DNA of 64,000 nucleotides from Flavobacterium sp. 83 (GTDB lineage Bacteria; Bacteroidota; Bacteroidia; Flavobacteriales; Flavobacteriaceae). The notes beneath the pieces are model-generated. The model had not been told where the DNA came from, did not search any database, and was given only the letters and a program-made list of their open reading frames with translations. The stretch lies in contig NZ_JQMS01000001.1 in assembly GCF_000744835.1 (NCBI RefSeq), positions 1,488,001 through 1,552,000 on the forward strand. The letters are read 5' to 3'. Shown in pieces: positions 36,020 through 44,625 of the stretch. Numbering within the stretch: the stretch's first letter is position 1; every line of letters starts with the position of its first letter. Position numbers and translations under genes: made by a program.

Positions 36020-37042
36020 ATGAATGAAAATTTAGATCCAACTAAAAACGGTTATAATGCGGATGAACTTGATCTTGAAAAAAGATTGCGACCTCTTTCA
36101 TTCGATGATTTTGCCGGTCAAGATCAGATATTGGAAAATTTAAAAGTTTTTGTTCAGGCAGCTAATCAAAGAAATGAAGCGCTTGATCACACCCTTTTCC
36201 ATGGACCTCCAGGTTTAGGGAAAACTACTCTTGCTAATATTCTTGCAAATGAGCTTCAAGTAGGAATTAAGATTACTTCTGGTCCTGTTTTAGATAAGCC
36301 AGGAGACTTAGCCGGTTTATTAACGAATCTTGAAGAAAGAGATGTGTTATTTATTGATGAAATCCATCGTTTAAGCCCCATAGTTGAAGAATATTTATAT
36401 TCGGCAATGGAAGACTTTAAAATTGATATTATGATTGAATCTGGTCCAAATGCACGTACTGTTCAAATCAATCTAAATCCATTTACTTTAATTGGTGCTA
36501 CAACACGATCTGGACTACTAACAGCACCCATGAGAGCGCGTTTTGGGATATCATCCAGGTTGCAATATTATACGACCGAGTTATTAACCACTATTGTGGA
36601 GAGAAGTGCAGCTATTTTTAAAATGCCTATCACAATGGAAGCAGCAATAGAGATTGCAGGTAGAAGTAGAGGTACTCCCCGAATTGCAAATGCTTTATTG
36701 CGTCGTGTTCGTGATTTTGCACAAATTAAAGGTAATGGTAAGATAGACATTGAAATTGCTCGTTATGCGCTAAAAGCACTTAATGTAGATGCTCATGGTC
36801 TTGACGAAATGGATAATAAAATACTTACTACAATTATTGAAAAATTCAAAGGAGGCCCTGTAGGTTTATCAACTTTGGCAACTGCCGTATCTGAAAGTAG
36901 TGAAACTATCGAAGAAGTTTATGAACCATTCCTTATTCAAGAGGGTTTTATTATGAGGACTCCAAGAGGTAGAGAAGTCACAGATAAAGCCTATAAACAT
37001 TTGGGTAAGTTAAAAACAAATATTCAAGGCGGATTGTTTTAA
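36020..37042 (+). CDS. ruvB: Holliday junction branch migration helicase RuvB
   Basis: 340 residues. AAA+ ATPase with Walker [16 protein letters not shown], Walker [10 protein letters not shown], sensor 1 [11 protein letters not shown] and the arginine-finger region [11 protein letters not shown], then the winged-helix domain ending in [20 protein letters not shown]. With RuvA it drives branch migration; ruvA is not adjacent. A TATCTTTG box lies 5 nt before the ATG, which could mean a very short leader, but no -33 box supports this. Confidence 0.97.
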   Translation: MNENLDPTKNGYNADELDLEKRLRPLSFDDFAGQDQILENLKVFVQAANQRNEALDHTLFHGPPGLGKTTLANILANELQVGIKITSGPVLDKPGDLAGLLTNLEERDVLFIDEIHRLSPIVEEYLYSAMEDFKIDIMIESGPNARTVQINLNPFTLIGATTRSGLLTAPMRARFGISSRLQYYTTELLTTIVERSAAIFKMPITMEAAIEIAGRSRGTPRIANALLRRVRDFAQIKGNGKIDIEIARYALKALNVDAHGLDEMDNKILTTIIEKFKGGPVGLSTLATAVSESSETIEEVYEPFLIQEGFIMRTPRGREVTDKAYKHLGKLKTNIQGGLF

Positions 37043-37074
37043 TATCTTAAGTTAATTCCTGTTATTTACTAAAT

Positions 37075-37155
37075 CTATCTTGTCAAATAACGAGATAGGA
37101 TATCAATTCAAACGAAGTTCACTAAACACTAATAAAAATAGCAGTTAAGTGAACT
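37075..37155. repeat. Two consecutive inverted repeats between ruvB and queG
   Basis: CTATCTTGT/ACGAGATAG (37075-37083, 37090-37098) and AGTTCACT/AGTGAACT (37116-37123, 37148-37155). Neither is followed by a T-run, so they are not plain terminators. They lie directly before the queG coding region, which lacks a normal start codon. Confidence 0.4.
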
Positions 37156-37197
37156 AATCAGGGCCAGTATTTAATTGCCAATTTTAAATTTTTAGTC

Positions 37198-38118
37198 ATA
37201 AGTTTAAAATCTAAATATACAGCGTTCATTAAATCCGAGGCAAAACGCCTTGGTTTTTTTGCGTGTGGTATTTCCAAAGCTCAGTTTTTAGAAGAGGAAG
37301 CGCCTCGATTAGAAAATTGGTTAAATAAAAACAGAAATGGTGAAATGTCCTATATGGAAAATCATTTCGACAAACGTTTAAACCCTACCTTGCTAGTTGA
37401 TGATGCAAAAAGTGTAATTTCTCTTTTGTTGAATTATTATCCAGAAAAATTTCAAAATCCAGATTCTTTCAAAATTTCTAAATATGCTTTTGGACAAGAT
37501 TATCATTTTGTCATTAAAGAAAAGCTTAAGGAGTTATTATTTTCTATCCAATCAACTATTGGTGAGGTTTCAGGTCGTGCATTTGTAGATTCTGCGCCAG
37601 TATTGGATAAAGCTTGGGCTGCAAAAAGTGGCTTAGGCTGGATAGGTAAAAATAGTAATTTATTAACTCAAAAAGTAGGTTCTTTTTACTTCATAGCTGA
37701 ACTCATTATAGATTTAGATTTAGATTATGATAATTCTACATCGGATCATTGTGGAACCTGTACATCTTGTATCGACGCTTGTCCAACTGAAGCGATTGTA
37801 GCACCGTATATTGTAGATGGAAGTAAATGTATCTCTTATTTTACTATAGAACTTAAAGAGAATATTCCTCATGAAATGAAAGGAAATTTTGATGATTGGG
37901 TATTTGGATGTGATGTCTGTCAGGACGTTTGTCCATGGAATAAGTTTTCAAAAGCACATAATGAACCTTTATTTAATCCAAATCCAGAATTACTTTCTAT
38001 GTCCAAAAAAGATTGGAAAGAAATTACCGAAGAAACGTTTAAAGTTGTGTTTGAAAATTCGCCTCTTAAAAGGGCAAAGTTCGATGGGTTAAAGAGAAAT
38101 ATTGATTTTCTAGAATAA
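37198..38118 (+). CDS. queG: Epoxyqueuosine reductase QueG, start codon unclear
   Basis: Reduces epoxyqueuosine to queuosine in tRNA, using cobalamin and Fe-S clusters. The catalytic Asp is in [14 protein letters not shown]; the clusters are in [15 protein letters not shown] with a further Cys in KCISYF and in [13 protein letters not shown]. The family N-terminus is plainly encoded in frame from about 37201 ([20 protein letters not shown], then [20 protein letters not shown]), but between the stop at 37150 and the ATG at 37345 there is no ATG, GTG or TTG in frame. Starting at 37345 would remove about 49 residues of conserved domain. Either a rare start is used (ATA at 37198 or ATT at 37174) or the start was lost by mutation. 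The coordinate given is tentative. Confidence 0.85.
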   Translation: MSLKSKYTAFIKSEAKRLGFFACGISKAQFLEEEAPRLENWLNKNRNGEMSYMENHFDKRLNPTLLVDDAKSVISLLLNYYPEKFQNPDSFKISKYAFGQDYHFVIKEKLKELLFSIQSTIGEVSGRAFVDSAPVLDKAWAAKSGLGWIGKNSNLLTQKVGSFYFIAELIIDLDLDYDNSTSDHCGTCTSCIDACPTEAIVAPYIVDGSKCISYFTIELKENIPHEMKGNFDDWVFGCDVCQDVCPWNKFSKAHNEPLFNPNPELLSMSKKDWKEITEETFKVVFENSPLKRAKFDGLKRNIDFLE

Positions 38119-38137
38119 CTTTGAGTACTAGATTAAG

Positions 38138-39175
38138 CTAATTAATTTGAATGTTTTTTATAGAAGATTCTCTAATAATAACATTAGTGTCTAATTCAAT
38201 AGTTCTTGGCTTAAAAGGAGTTCCTTCTTTATGGCAATTCATTTCTTCTAATAATAAGTTGAAAGACTCAATTCCCATTTCATGGCTAGGTTGATTTACA
38301 GTACTTAACTTTGGTGTAAGCACTTGTGACATAAACCAATTGCTAAAACCGATTACTGATACTTGATCTGGAACTTTAATTTTATTGTCATTAAAATAAG
38401 ACAAAACTCCAACGGCAACCAAATCCGTAACTGCAAATATTCCATCAACATCTGGATGGTCTTTTATTATTTGTTTTGCAAAATCTAATCCTTCTTGAAA
38501 GTTTACTGTTTCACAAGTATAGACTAATTTGGTATCAAAAGGAATGTTGTTTTTTTCTAATGCTTTTTTATATCCAATATAACGGTCAATTGAATTTTGA
38601 GGATTTAAAGGACCACGAATATGAACAATCTTTTTACAATTATTATCTATTAAATGTTGAACAGCATTAAATGCTGCTTTTTGATCATCTATAATTACTT
38701 TCGAACAAGAAATTAGTTTGTTGATTTTATCAAACATTACAAAAGGAATATTCCGAGTGATTATTTCTTTTAAGTGATCATCATTATTTGACTCATTAGA
38801 GAGTGAAATTATAATTCCATCGACTCTTTTTTTAATCAATAATTCTACTTGTTTTTTTTCTAAAGTCAGTGACTCATTTGATTGTAATATTATAACTAAA
38901 TAGCCGTTTTTCTCCGCTTCATCAATAATTGCATTTACTACATTCGAAAAAAAATGGTGTACAACTTCTGGAATAATTAATCCTATAGTTTTAGATTCTT
39001 TTGTTCTTAAATTTACAGCAAAACTATTAGGGGTATAATGTAGATTTTGAGCAAGATCAATTACTGCTTGTTTAGTTTTTGCACTAACATCAGGATAATT
39101 TTTTAAAGCTTTTGAAACGGTTGTTATTGAAATTCCGAGTTTGGTTGCAATTTCTTTAAGAGTTATGTCTTTCAT
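38138..39175 (-). CDS. LacI-family transcriptional regulator 1 of the sugar locus
   Basis: 345 residues. HTH head ITLKEIATKLGISITTVSKA with the hinge region near NSFAVNLRTKESKTIGLIIP; the sensor domain carries DGIIISLSNES, VMFDKINKL, DGIFAVTDLVAVGVL, VSVIGFSNWFMS and LSTVNQPSHEMG. It is a close paralogue of the next gene, about equally long and alike along its whole length, and follows it on the same strand at 232 bp. An odd palindrome (AGAAACGGTTTCT, 39216-39228) before its start could be its own operator. It probably senses a sugar of this locus and binds the CGAAAACGTTTTCG sites. Confidence 0.93.
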   Translation of the reverse strand: MKDITLKEIATKLGISITTVSKALKNYPDVSAKTKQAVIDLAQNLHYTPNSFAVNLRTKESKTIGLIIPEVVHHFFSNVVNAIIDEAEKNGYLVIILQSNESLTLEKKQVELLIKKRVDGIIISLSNESNNDDHLKEIITRNIPFVMFDKINKLISCSKVIIDDQKAAFNAVQHLIDNNCKKIVHIRGPLNPQNSIDRYIGYKKALEKNNIPFDTKLVYTCETVNFQEGLDFAKQIIKDHPDVDGIFAVTDLVAVGVLSYFNDNKIKVPDQVSVIGFSNWFMSQVLTPKLSTVNQPSHEMGIESFNLLLEEMNCHKEGTPFKPRTIELDTNVIIRESSIKNIQIN

Positions 39176-39215
39176 GAATCGTATTTCTACTTATTTAATT
39201 TTGAAAATATTTCTT

Positions 39216-39228
39216 AGAAACGGTTTCT
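39216..39228. promoter_or_regulatory. LacI-operator-like palindrome before regulator 1
   Basis: AGAAACGGTTTCT is symmetric around the central G and lies about 40 bp upstream of the start codon. It differs from CGAAAACGTTTTCG in half-site spacing, so it may be recognised by one of the two regulators only. A weaker relative (CGAAACAGTTTA, 40514-40525) lies upstream of regulator 2. Confidence 0.4.
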
Positions 39229-39407
39229 CTTTAGGATTTGATGTATGCCTTGTTGTTGCTTATGAAAAAGTGTTTTAACTTCAAATATTCTTCACCAAGA
39301 TATTAATTTTAATCTTATTTCTGAAATTTTTGTCAAAAAAAATAAATTAATATGGATTTGTTAAATCATAAAATGGTTGATCATTGTTTTATTAAAAAAG
39401 CTACTTT

Positions 39408-40427
39408 TTAAGTGGAATCTCTTTCTATTATGCTAGTTTCTAATTCAATTGATTGAAAAATTATAGGAGAATTATTCTTTTTTAAATTAATTTCATCAAA
39501 TAAAATTGAGGCTGATTTTTTTCCAATTTCAAATCCAGGTTGGTCAACTGTTGTAAGTTTAGGACTCATTACGCTAGACATAAACCAATTGCTAAATCCC
39601 AAAACGGCTATTTTTTCTGGAATTGCAATCCTTACTTCATTGAAATATTTAATGATTCCTATTGCGACTAAATCAGTAACTGCAAAAATTGCATCGATAT
39701 CAGGATGCTCAGTAACGACTTTTTTTGCATTTTCGTAACCATTTTCAAAATCCATGTTGTTTTCACACACATAGACCAAAGATGAGTCATAGGCTATATT
39801 ATTGTCTTCTAAAGCTTTTTTGTATCCTAAAAATCGATCTATGGAATTTTGTGGTAAATATGACCCTCTAAAATGGGCAATTTTTTTATATCCTTTTTTT
39901 ATAAGATAGGTAACAGCATCATAAGCGGCTTTTCTATCATTAATAGTCACTTTAGAACAATTGACTAGTTTTGCAATTTTATCAAAAAGCACAAGTGGTG
40001 TGTTATGAGAAAGGATTGTATTTAAATGCTCAAATTCTCCAGTCTCATTTGATAAGGATATAAGGATTCCATCAACTCTTTTGTTTAATAAAAGCTCAAT
40101 TTGTTTTTTCTCAAATTCTAATTTTTCATTTGATTGTAAAATAATAACCAAATAATCTCTCTTTTCTGCTTCTTCAAGAATTCCTTGAATTACATTTGAA
40201 AAGAAATCATGAACCAAGGTTGGGATTATCAAGCCAATTGTCTTCGACTCTTTTGTTCTTAAGTTTACTGCAAAACTGTTTGGAGTATAATTTAGTTTAT
40301 TGGCTAGCTCTATAACTGCTTTTTTTGTCTTTTCGCTTACATCTGGATAGCCTTTCAAAGCCTTTGAAACAGTTGTTATCGAAATTCCTAATTGGGAGGC
40401 AATTTGTTTGAGAGTGGTATTATTCAT
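39408..40427 (-). CDS. LacI-family transcriptional regulator 2 of the sugar locus
   Basis: 339 residues. HTH head LKQIASQLGISITTVSKALK is almost the same as in regulator 1, including the recognition-helix residues (SITTVSKALK), so both should bind similar DNA. The sensor domains differ more: VLFDKIAKL, DAIFAVTDLVAIGI, IAVLGFSNWFMSS, LTTVDQPGFEIG. The pair looks like a tandem duplication that may respond to two different sugars, for example a glucoside and a fructoside, or act as a heteromer. It is downstream of the GH13 gene by 130 bp, on the same strand, probably the tail of the GH32-led operon. Confidence 0.93.
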   Translation of the reverse strand: MNNTTLKQIASQLGISITTVSKALKGYPDVSEKTKKAVIELANKLNYTPNSFAVNLRTKESKTIGLIIPTLVHDFFSNVIQGILEEAEKRDYLVIILQSNEKLEFEKKQIELLLNKRVDGILISLSNETGEFEHLNTILSHNTPLVLFDKIAKLVNCSKVTINDRKAAYDAVTYLIKKGYKKIAHFRGSYLPQNSIDRFLGYKKALEDNNIAYDSSLVYVCENNMDFENGYENAKKVVTEHPDIDAIFAVTDLVAIGIIKYFNEVRIAIPEKIAVLGFSNWFMSSVMSPKLTTVDQPGFEIGKKSASILFDEINLKKNNSPIIFQSIELETSIIERDST

Positions 40428-40557
40428 ATTTCATTACTCTAAATAGTAAAAGCCGAATAAAAAACTGCTTCGTGAAAACGAATTTACAATTAATTTATTG
40501 TAATTCAATTTCCCGAAACAGTTTAATTTGAAATTACTGATTTTATATATTTTATTA

Positions 40558-42303
40558 TTATTTAAGTTCCATTATAATAGCTTCATAAGGTCTTAAAATA
40601 TTGTTTTTTGCTTTTTTAGCTTCGGTATAATTGTTCAAAATAATTTTAGATCTGGAAGTTGAAACCCCTGTTTTGTAGGGACTATTTTTATCAGTAAAAT
40701 TTAATAGTACTAATAATTTTTTACCATTTAATTCTCTTGTGTAGGCATATACATTAGGATTTTCTCTGTCTAATAGCGTATATTTTCCATATACAAGCGT
40801 TGGTTCTTTTTTGCGTAATTGTACTAATTTTCTAAAATAATTCAATACTGAATTTGGATCTTTTTCTTGTGCTTCGGCATTCAAGGTCTTGTAATTTGGG
40901 TTTGCCTTAAGCCATGGTGTTCCTGTAGTAAAACCAGCATTCTTAGTTGTATTCCATTGAAAGGGAGTTCTTCCATTTTCTCTTGATGTTTGTTTTTGTC
41001 CTTCTAAAAACGCATTCAAATCTCCTCCTTTATTTTTTAATCCAATGTATTTGTTACGAGTATCCACATCATGATAATCATCAATAGAATTGAAACGAAT
41101 ATTATCCATTCCTAATTCATCTCCATAATAATAATAAGGAGTTCCTCTCATGGTCATTATAAAAGTAGACAGCATTTTTGAAGAAATAGCTCTAAATTTT
41201 GGAGTGTCATTACCAAACTTACTGACCATTCTGGGTTGATCGTGATTGGCTAAGAATATAGCAAGCCATCCTTTATCTTTGAACGCTTTGTCGTATCTAG
41301 AAAAAATATCTTTGTATTTTATAAGACCAATATCTTTTAAATGTTTACCAATATCAACACTTTCAAAATGGTATGCCATGTTTAATTCTTTTCGATCTGG
41401 ATCTACAAATAGCATAGCATCTTCAGGAGAACTCCCTGCACCTTCAGCAACTGTCATGATATCATACTTGCTAAAAACTTCTCTATTCATTTCTTGTAAA
41501 TAGTCATGTAAATGGGGGCCTACACCATAATATTTTATGATATTTTTTTCATATCCTTTGGGTAATTCTGGCCAAGTGGTGTCTTTAGAGGCAAATTGGA
41601 AAGCATCCATTCTAAAGCCGTCTATGCCTTTGTCTAACCAAAACTTCATAATGTCATACACCTCATTTCTAACTTTTGGATTTTCCCAATTTAAATCGGG
41701 TTGCTTTTGAGAAAAATAATGAAGATAATAAGAGTCTGTTTGTTTATCATATTTCCAAGCATCACTATTTACGTCAAAAAAACTCCATCTATAAGGTGGT
41801 TTTCCTTTTTCAGCTGGCCACCAATGGTAGTAATCTCTGTATTTATTATCTCGGGAACTTCTGGATTGTTTGAACCATTCATGCTCGTCGCTACTGTGAT
41901 TGACCACTAGATCCATGATAAGTTTAATGCCGCGTTTGTGCATTTCCTTTAACAAAAGATCAAAATCGGCCATAGTTCCAAAATCCTTCATGATTTCACG
42001 ATAATTGCTAATGTCATAGCCGTTATCATCATTAGGGGAAGTGTAAATTGGATTAAGCCAAACTGCATCAACTCCTAGGCTTTTTACATAATCTAGTTTA
42101 GATATAATACCTTTTAAATCACCAACTCCATCACCATCGCTATCCTTGAAACTTCTAGGGTATATTTGATAGACTACTGCTTCTTTCCACCATTTGGAAT
42201 CATTTTGTGGAGTTGTTTTTACTGACATGTTTTGTGCGAATATACCCTGAGTTGATAATAGCAACAGAGTAGAAAATAAGCATAAAGAAAAAATCGGTTT
42301 CAT
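40558..42303 (-). CDS. Secreted GH13 alpha-glucosidase (oligo-1,6-glucosidase type)
   Basis: 581 residues with a signal peptide ending near GIFAQ. The (beta/alpha)8 fold has all GH13 regions: AVWLNPIYTSP, MDLVVNHSSDEH (region I), GFRMDAFQFA with the nucleophile Asp (II), TVAEGAGSSPEDA with the acid Glu (III) and FLANHDQPRM (IV), plus the C-terminal beta domain. Its closest relatives by motif are exo-acting alpha-glucosidases of the oligo-1,6-glucosidase/sucrase group (start WWKEAVVYQIYPRSFKDSDG). In this locus it would remove glucose from sucrose-like or alpha-glucan oligosaccharides in the periplasm. The fructokinase gene lies 36 bp upstream. Confidence 0.9.
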   Translation of the reverse strand: MKPIFSLCLFSTLLLLSTQGIFAQNMSVKTTPQNDSKWWKEAVVYQIYPRSFKDSDGDGVGDLKGIISKLDYVKSLGVDAVWLNPIYTSPNDDNGYDISNYREIMKDFGTMADFDLLLKEMHKRGIKLIMDLVVNHSSDEHEWFKQSRSSRDNKYRDYYHWWPAEKGKPPYRWSFFDVNSDAWKYDKQTDSYYLHYFSQKQPDLNWENPKVRNEVYDIMKFWLDKGIDGFRMDAFQFASKDTTWPELPKGYEKNIIKYYGVGPHLHDYLQEMNREVFSKYDIMTVAEGAGSSPEDAMLFVDPDRKELNMAYHFESVDIGKHLKDIGLIKYKDIFSRYDKAFKDKGWLAIFLANHDQPRMVSKFGNDTPKFRAISSKMLSTFIMTMRGTPYYYYGDELGMDNIRFNSIDDYHDVDTRNKYIGLKNKGGDLNAFLEGQKQTSRENGRTPFQWNTTKNAGFTTGTPWLKANPNYKTLNAEAQEKDPNSVLNYFRKLVQLRKKEPTLVYGKYTLLDRENPNVYAYTRELNGKKLLVLLNFTDKNSPYKTGVSTSRSKIILNNYTEAKKAKNNILRPYEAIIMELK

Positions 42304-42339
42304 GGTTCTTTGTATTAAAAGTATCGGTATTAGTTGAAA

Positions 42340-43248
42340 TTATTTTTTTGCTGGATTCATAAATTCATCAATTTCCTTAATAGGTATTTTTGGATTTGCG
42401 CCCGTATTTTTTGCTACTAAAGCTCCCATTGCACAAGCAAAATCAATTGCTTTTTGAGGTTCATTCGTGGTCAATAGCTTGCTTAACAAAGCGGCTAAGA
42501 AGGAATCCCCTGACCCTACAGTATCGACGACGTCTATTTTATAACCGCTGTTATAATACATTTTTTCATTATAATATAAAACAGCGCCATGACTTCCTTT
42601 TGTTATACAAATATGTTTGGTATTCGTGCGTTCAGCAATAAAAAGAATGTTTTGTTCTAAGGAATGATATGGTGAGTTTAGGAAAGTACTTATTTCATAT
42701 AATTCATCATCATTAAATTTAATAAAATCAGATTGTAGCATCAAACTGATCAGTATTTCTTTTGTGTAAAAAGGGGTACGTAAATTTACATCAAATATTT
42801 TATATTTTGCATAATTTATCAATTCTAATAAGGTATCGTACGAAGTTAAGTCTCTGCAAACGAGGCTTCCAAATGCAAAAGCATCTGCTTTTTTTACAGT
42901 ATTTTCAGCTTCAGGATTGCATTCAATTTTATCCCATGCAGCCGGATAATTGATGGTATAAGATGCGGATCCTTTATCATTCAATTGAACGAGTACTTCT
43001 CCGGTAGGTAAGTTGTCGTCTATTTGAATGCTGTTTGTAGAAACACCGTTTTTTTTAATGTAATCTAACATTTCTCGGCCAATTTCATCATTACCTATAC
43101 GGCTTATTATTTCTGCTTTTACGCCAAGTGATGCTAATCTAAGAGCAACATTTAGAGGTGCTCCGCCAATTTTTTTGTGTGTCGGAAAAACATCAAATAA
43201 TACTTCTCCAAAACAAACAATACTGAGTTCTTTTTTACTTTTATCCAT
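42340..43248 (-). CDS. PfkB-family fructokinase
   Basis: 302 residues. Ribokinase-fold motifs: the first substrate motif FGEVLFDVFP and KIGGAPLNVALRLASLG, the lid strands around GSASYTINYPAAWDKI, and the anion-hole and base motif DTVGSGDSFLAALL, with the catalytic Asp in the GSGD part. The short FGE...GGAPLNVA signature is typical of bacterial fructokinases rather than ribokinases. It phosphorylates fructose freed by the GH32 enzyme. Its ATG lies 8 bp inside the end of the transporter gene, so the two are translationally coupled. Confidence 0.9.
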   Translation of the reverse strand: MDKSKKELSIVCFGEVLFDVFPTHKKIGGAPLNVALRLASLGVKAEIISRIGNDEIGREMLDYIKKNGVSTNSIQIDDNLPTGEVLVQLNDKGSASYTINYPAAWDKIECNPEAENTVKKADAFAFGSLVCRDLTSYDTLLELINYAKYKIFDVNLRTPFYTKEILISLMLQSDFIKFNDDELYEISTFLNSPYHSLEQNILFIAERTNTKHICITKGSHGAVLYYNEKMYYNSGYKIDVVDTVGSGDSFLAALLSKLLTTNEPQKAIDFACAMGALVAKNTGANPKIPIKEIDEFMNPAKK

Positions 43249-44572
43249 TTTTAAGCATTTTATGTTCTAATTCTTCGAGTGATAGTCCTTTGGTTTCGGG
43301 CATCATAAACAATACAAAAACTAATTGTAATACCATCATAAATGCAAAAAACGCAAATATTGGCCAAGGATTTTCTTTAAATACATCAATAACTACGGGG
43401 CCAGCCAAAGTAATTAATGCTGCGAAAATCCAGTGAATTCCTGTGCCGAAAGATTGTCCATTTGCACGAACATTATTTGGGAATATCTCTGAGATAAAAA
43501 CCCATATTACGGCTCCTTGTCCAATAGCATGAGAGGCTATAAATAGCATAATAGATGACATTAATATAATGGCTCCCATATTGTAGTAAAAGGCTAACGC
43601 TACCAAGCCTAAACTAATGATATAACCTAAAGAACCAATAATCATCAATTGTTTTCTTCCTAAAACATCTATTAATCGCATTCCAGCAATCGTGAAAATT
43701 AGATTAGTCAATCCAATTAAAATGGAATTCATTAAAGATTCTTTCGAACCTAATCCTGCCATTTCTAATATCTCGGGAGCATAATATAGGATAAAATTGA
43801 TTCCAGATAATTGATTGAAAAATGCCAATAAAAAAGCTAAAATAATGGGTAGTTTGTATTTTTTTGAAAAAATAGTTTCTTTGATTGTTACGTCTATCAA
43901 ATCTTTTTTAATTTCATGGAAATTTTCTAAAGCCTCTTCTTTGTTATAAATCATTTCAAGAACTTTCATTCCTTCTTTATCATATCTTTTTTTTAAGATT
44001 AACCAGCGCGGACTGTCTGGAATTTGTAAAACTATGATGCTATAAATCAAAGCAGGAACGGCTACGATTCCTATCATCCATCGCCAGTCATTGGCTCCGG
44101 CAAAACCTTCGAATAAATAATTAGAGAAAAATGCAATCAGGATTCCAAATACGATATTGAATTGGAATAATGTTCCTAATTTACCTCTGTTTTCCGGAGT
44201 TGAAATCTCCGATATGTAGATTGGTGCAGCAACTGAGGAAGCTCCAACTCCTATTCCGCCAATAAAACGAAAAAAAGAGAAGATGTAGGGATTTGGCGCT
44301 AAGGCAGAACCTAAAGCCGATACTAAAAACAGGATTCCAATCCAAAATAATGTTTTCTTTCGGCCCCATTTATCACATGGAATTCCTCCTAATAAAGAAC
44401 CTAAAACAGTTCCCCACAATGCCATTGACATGATAAAAATTCCATGAAATAATGGTGTTGTATGCCATAATTCTTTTATTGGTAAGTTAGCGCCGGATAT
44501 TACTACGGTATCAAAGCCAAATAAAAATCCCGCTACAGCTACGGTAAGAGACCAATTTCGAACGTTATTCAT
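43241..44572 (-). CDS. MFS sugar porter (probably fructose or glucose)
   Basis: 443 residues with 12 membrane helices. Sugar-porter family marks: GFLFGFDTVVISGA in helix 1, DKWGRRKTLFWIG between helices 2 and 3, RFIGGIGVGASSVAAPIYIS, QIPDSPRWLI after helix 6, QLSGINFILYYAPEI in helix 7, and MPETKGLSLEELE at the C-terminus. It brings a monosaccharide or disaccharide through the inner membrane, most likely by proton symport. Fructose is the likely cargo because a fructokinase is coupled to it. Confidence 0.92.
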   Translation of the reverse strand: MNNVRNWSLTVAVAGFLFGFDTVVISGANLPIKELWHTTPLFHGIFIMSMALWGTVLGSLLGGIPCDKWGRKKTLFWIGILFLVSALGSALAPNPYIFSFFRFIGGIGVGASSVAAPIYISEISTPENRGKLGTLFQFNIVFGILIAFFSNYLFEGFAGANDWRWMIGIVAVPALIYSIIVLQIPDSPRWLILKKRYDKEGMKVLEMIYNKEEALENFHEIKKDLIDVTIKETIFSKKYKLPIILAFLLAFFNQLSGINFILYYAPEILEMAGLGSKESLMNSILIGLTNLIFTIAGMRLIDVLGRKQLMIIGSLGYIISLGLVALAFYYNMGAIILMSSIMLFIASHAIGQGAVIWVFISEIFPNNVRANGQSFGTGIHWIFAALITLAGPVVIDVFKENPWPIFAFFAFMMVLQLVFVLFMMPETKGLSLEELEHKMLKNG

Positions 44573-44625
44573 TTTTATATTTTTTGGTTGTTAGTTTGGT
44601 TGTTTTTATTTTTTATGAAAGTCTT

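Noticed and set aside
36008..36020. Leaderless ruvB transcript from TATCTTTG placed 5 nt before the ATG
   Set aside because: The -7 box matches but there is no -33 element at the right distance, and A/T-rich DNA gives such matches by chance.
37075..37155. Riboswitch (preQ1 type) before queG
   Set aside because: The inverted repeats do not show a preQ1 aptamer core and no terminator or anti-terminator pair could be drawn.
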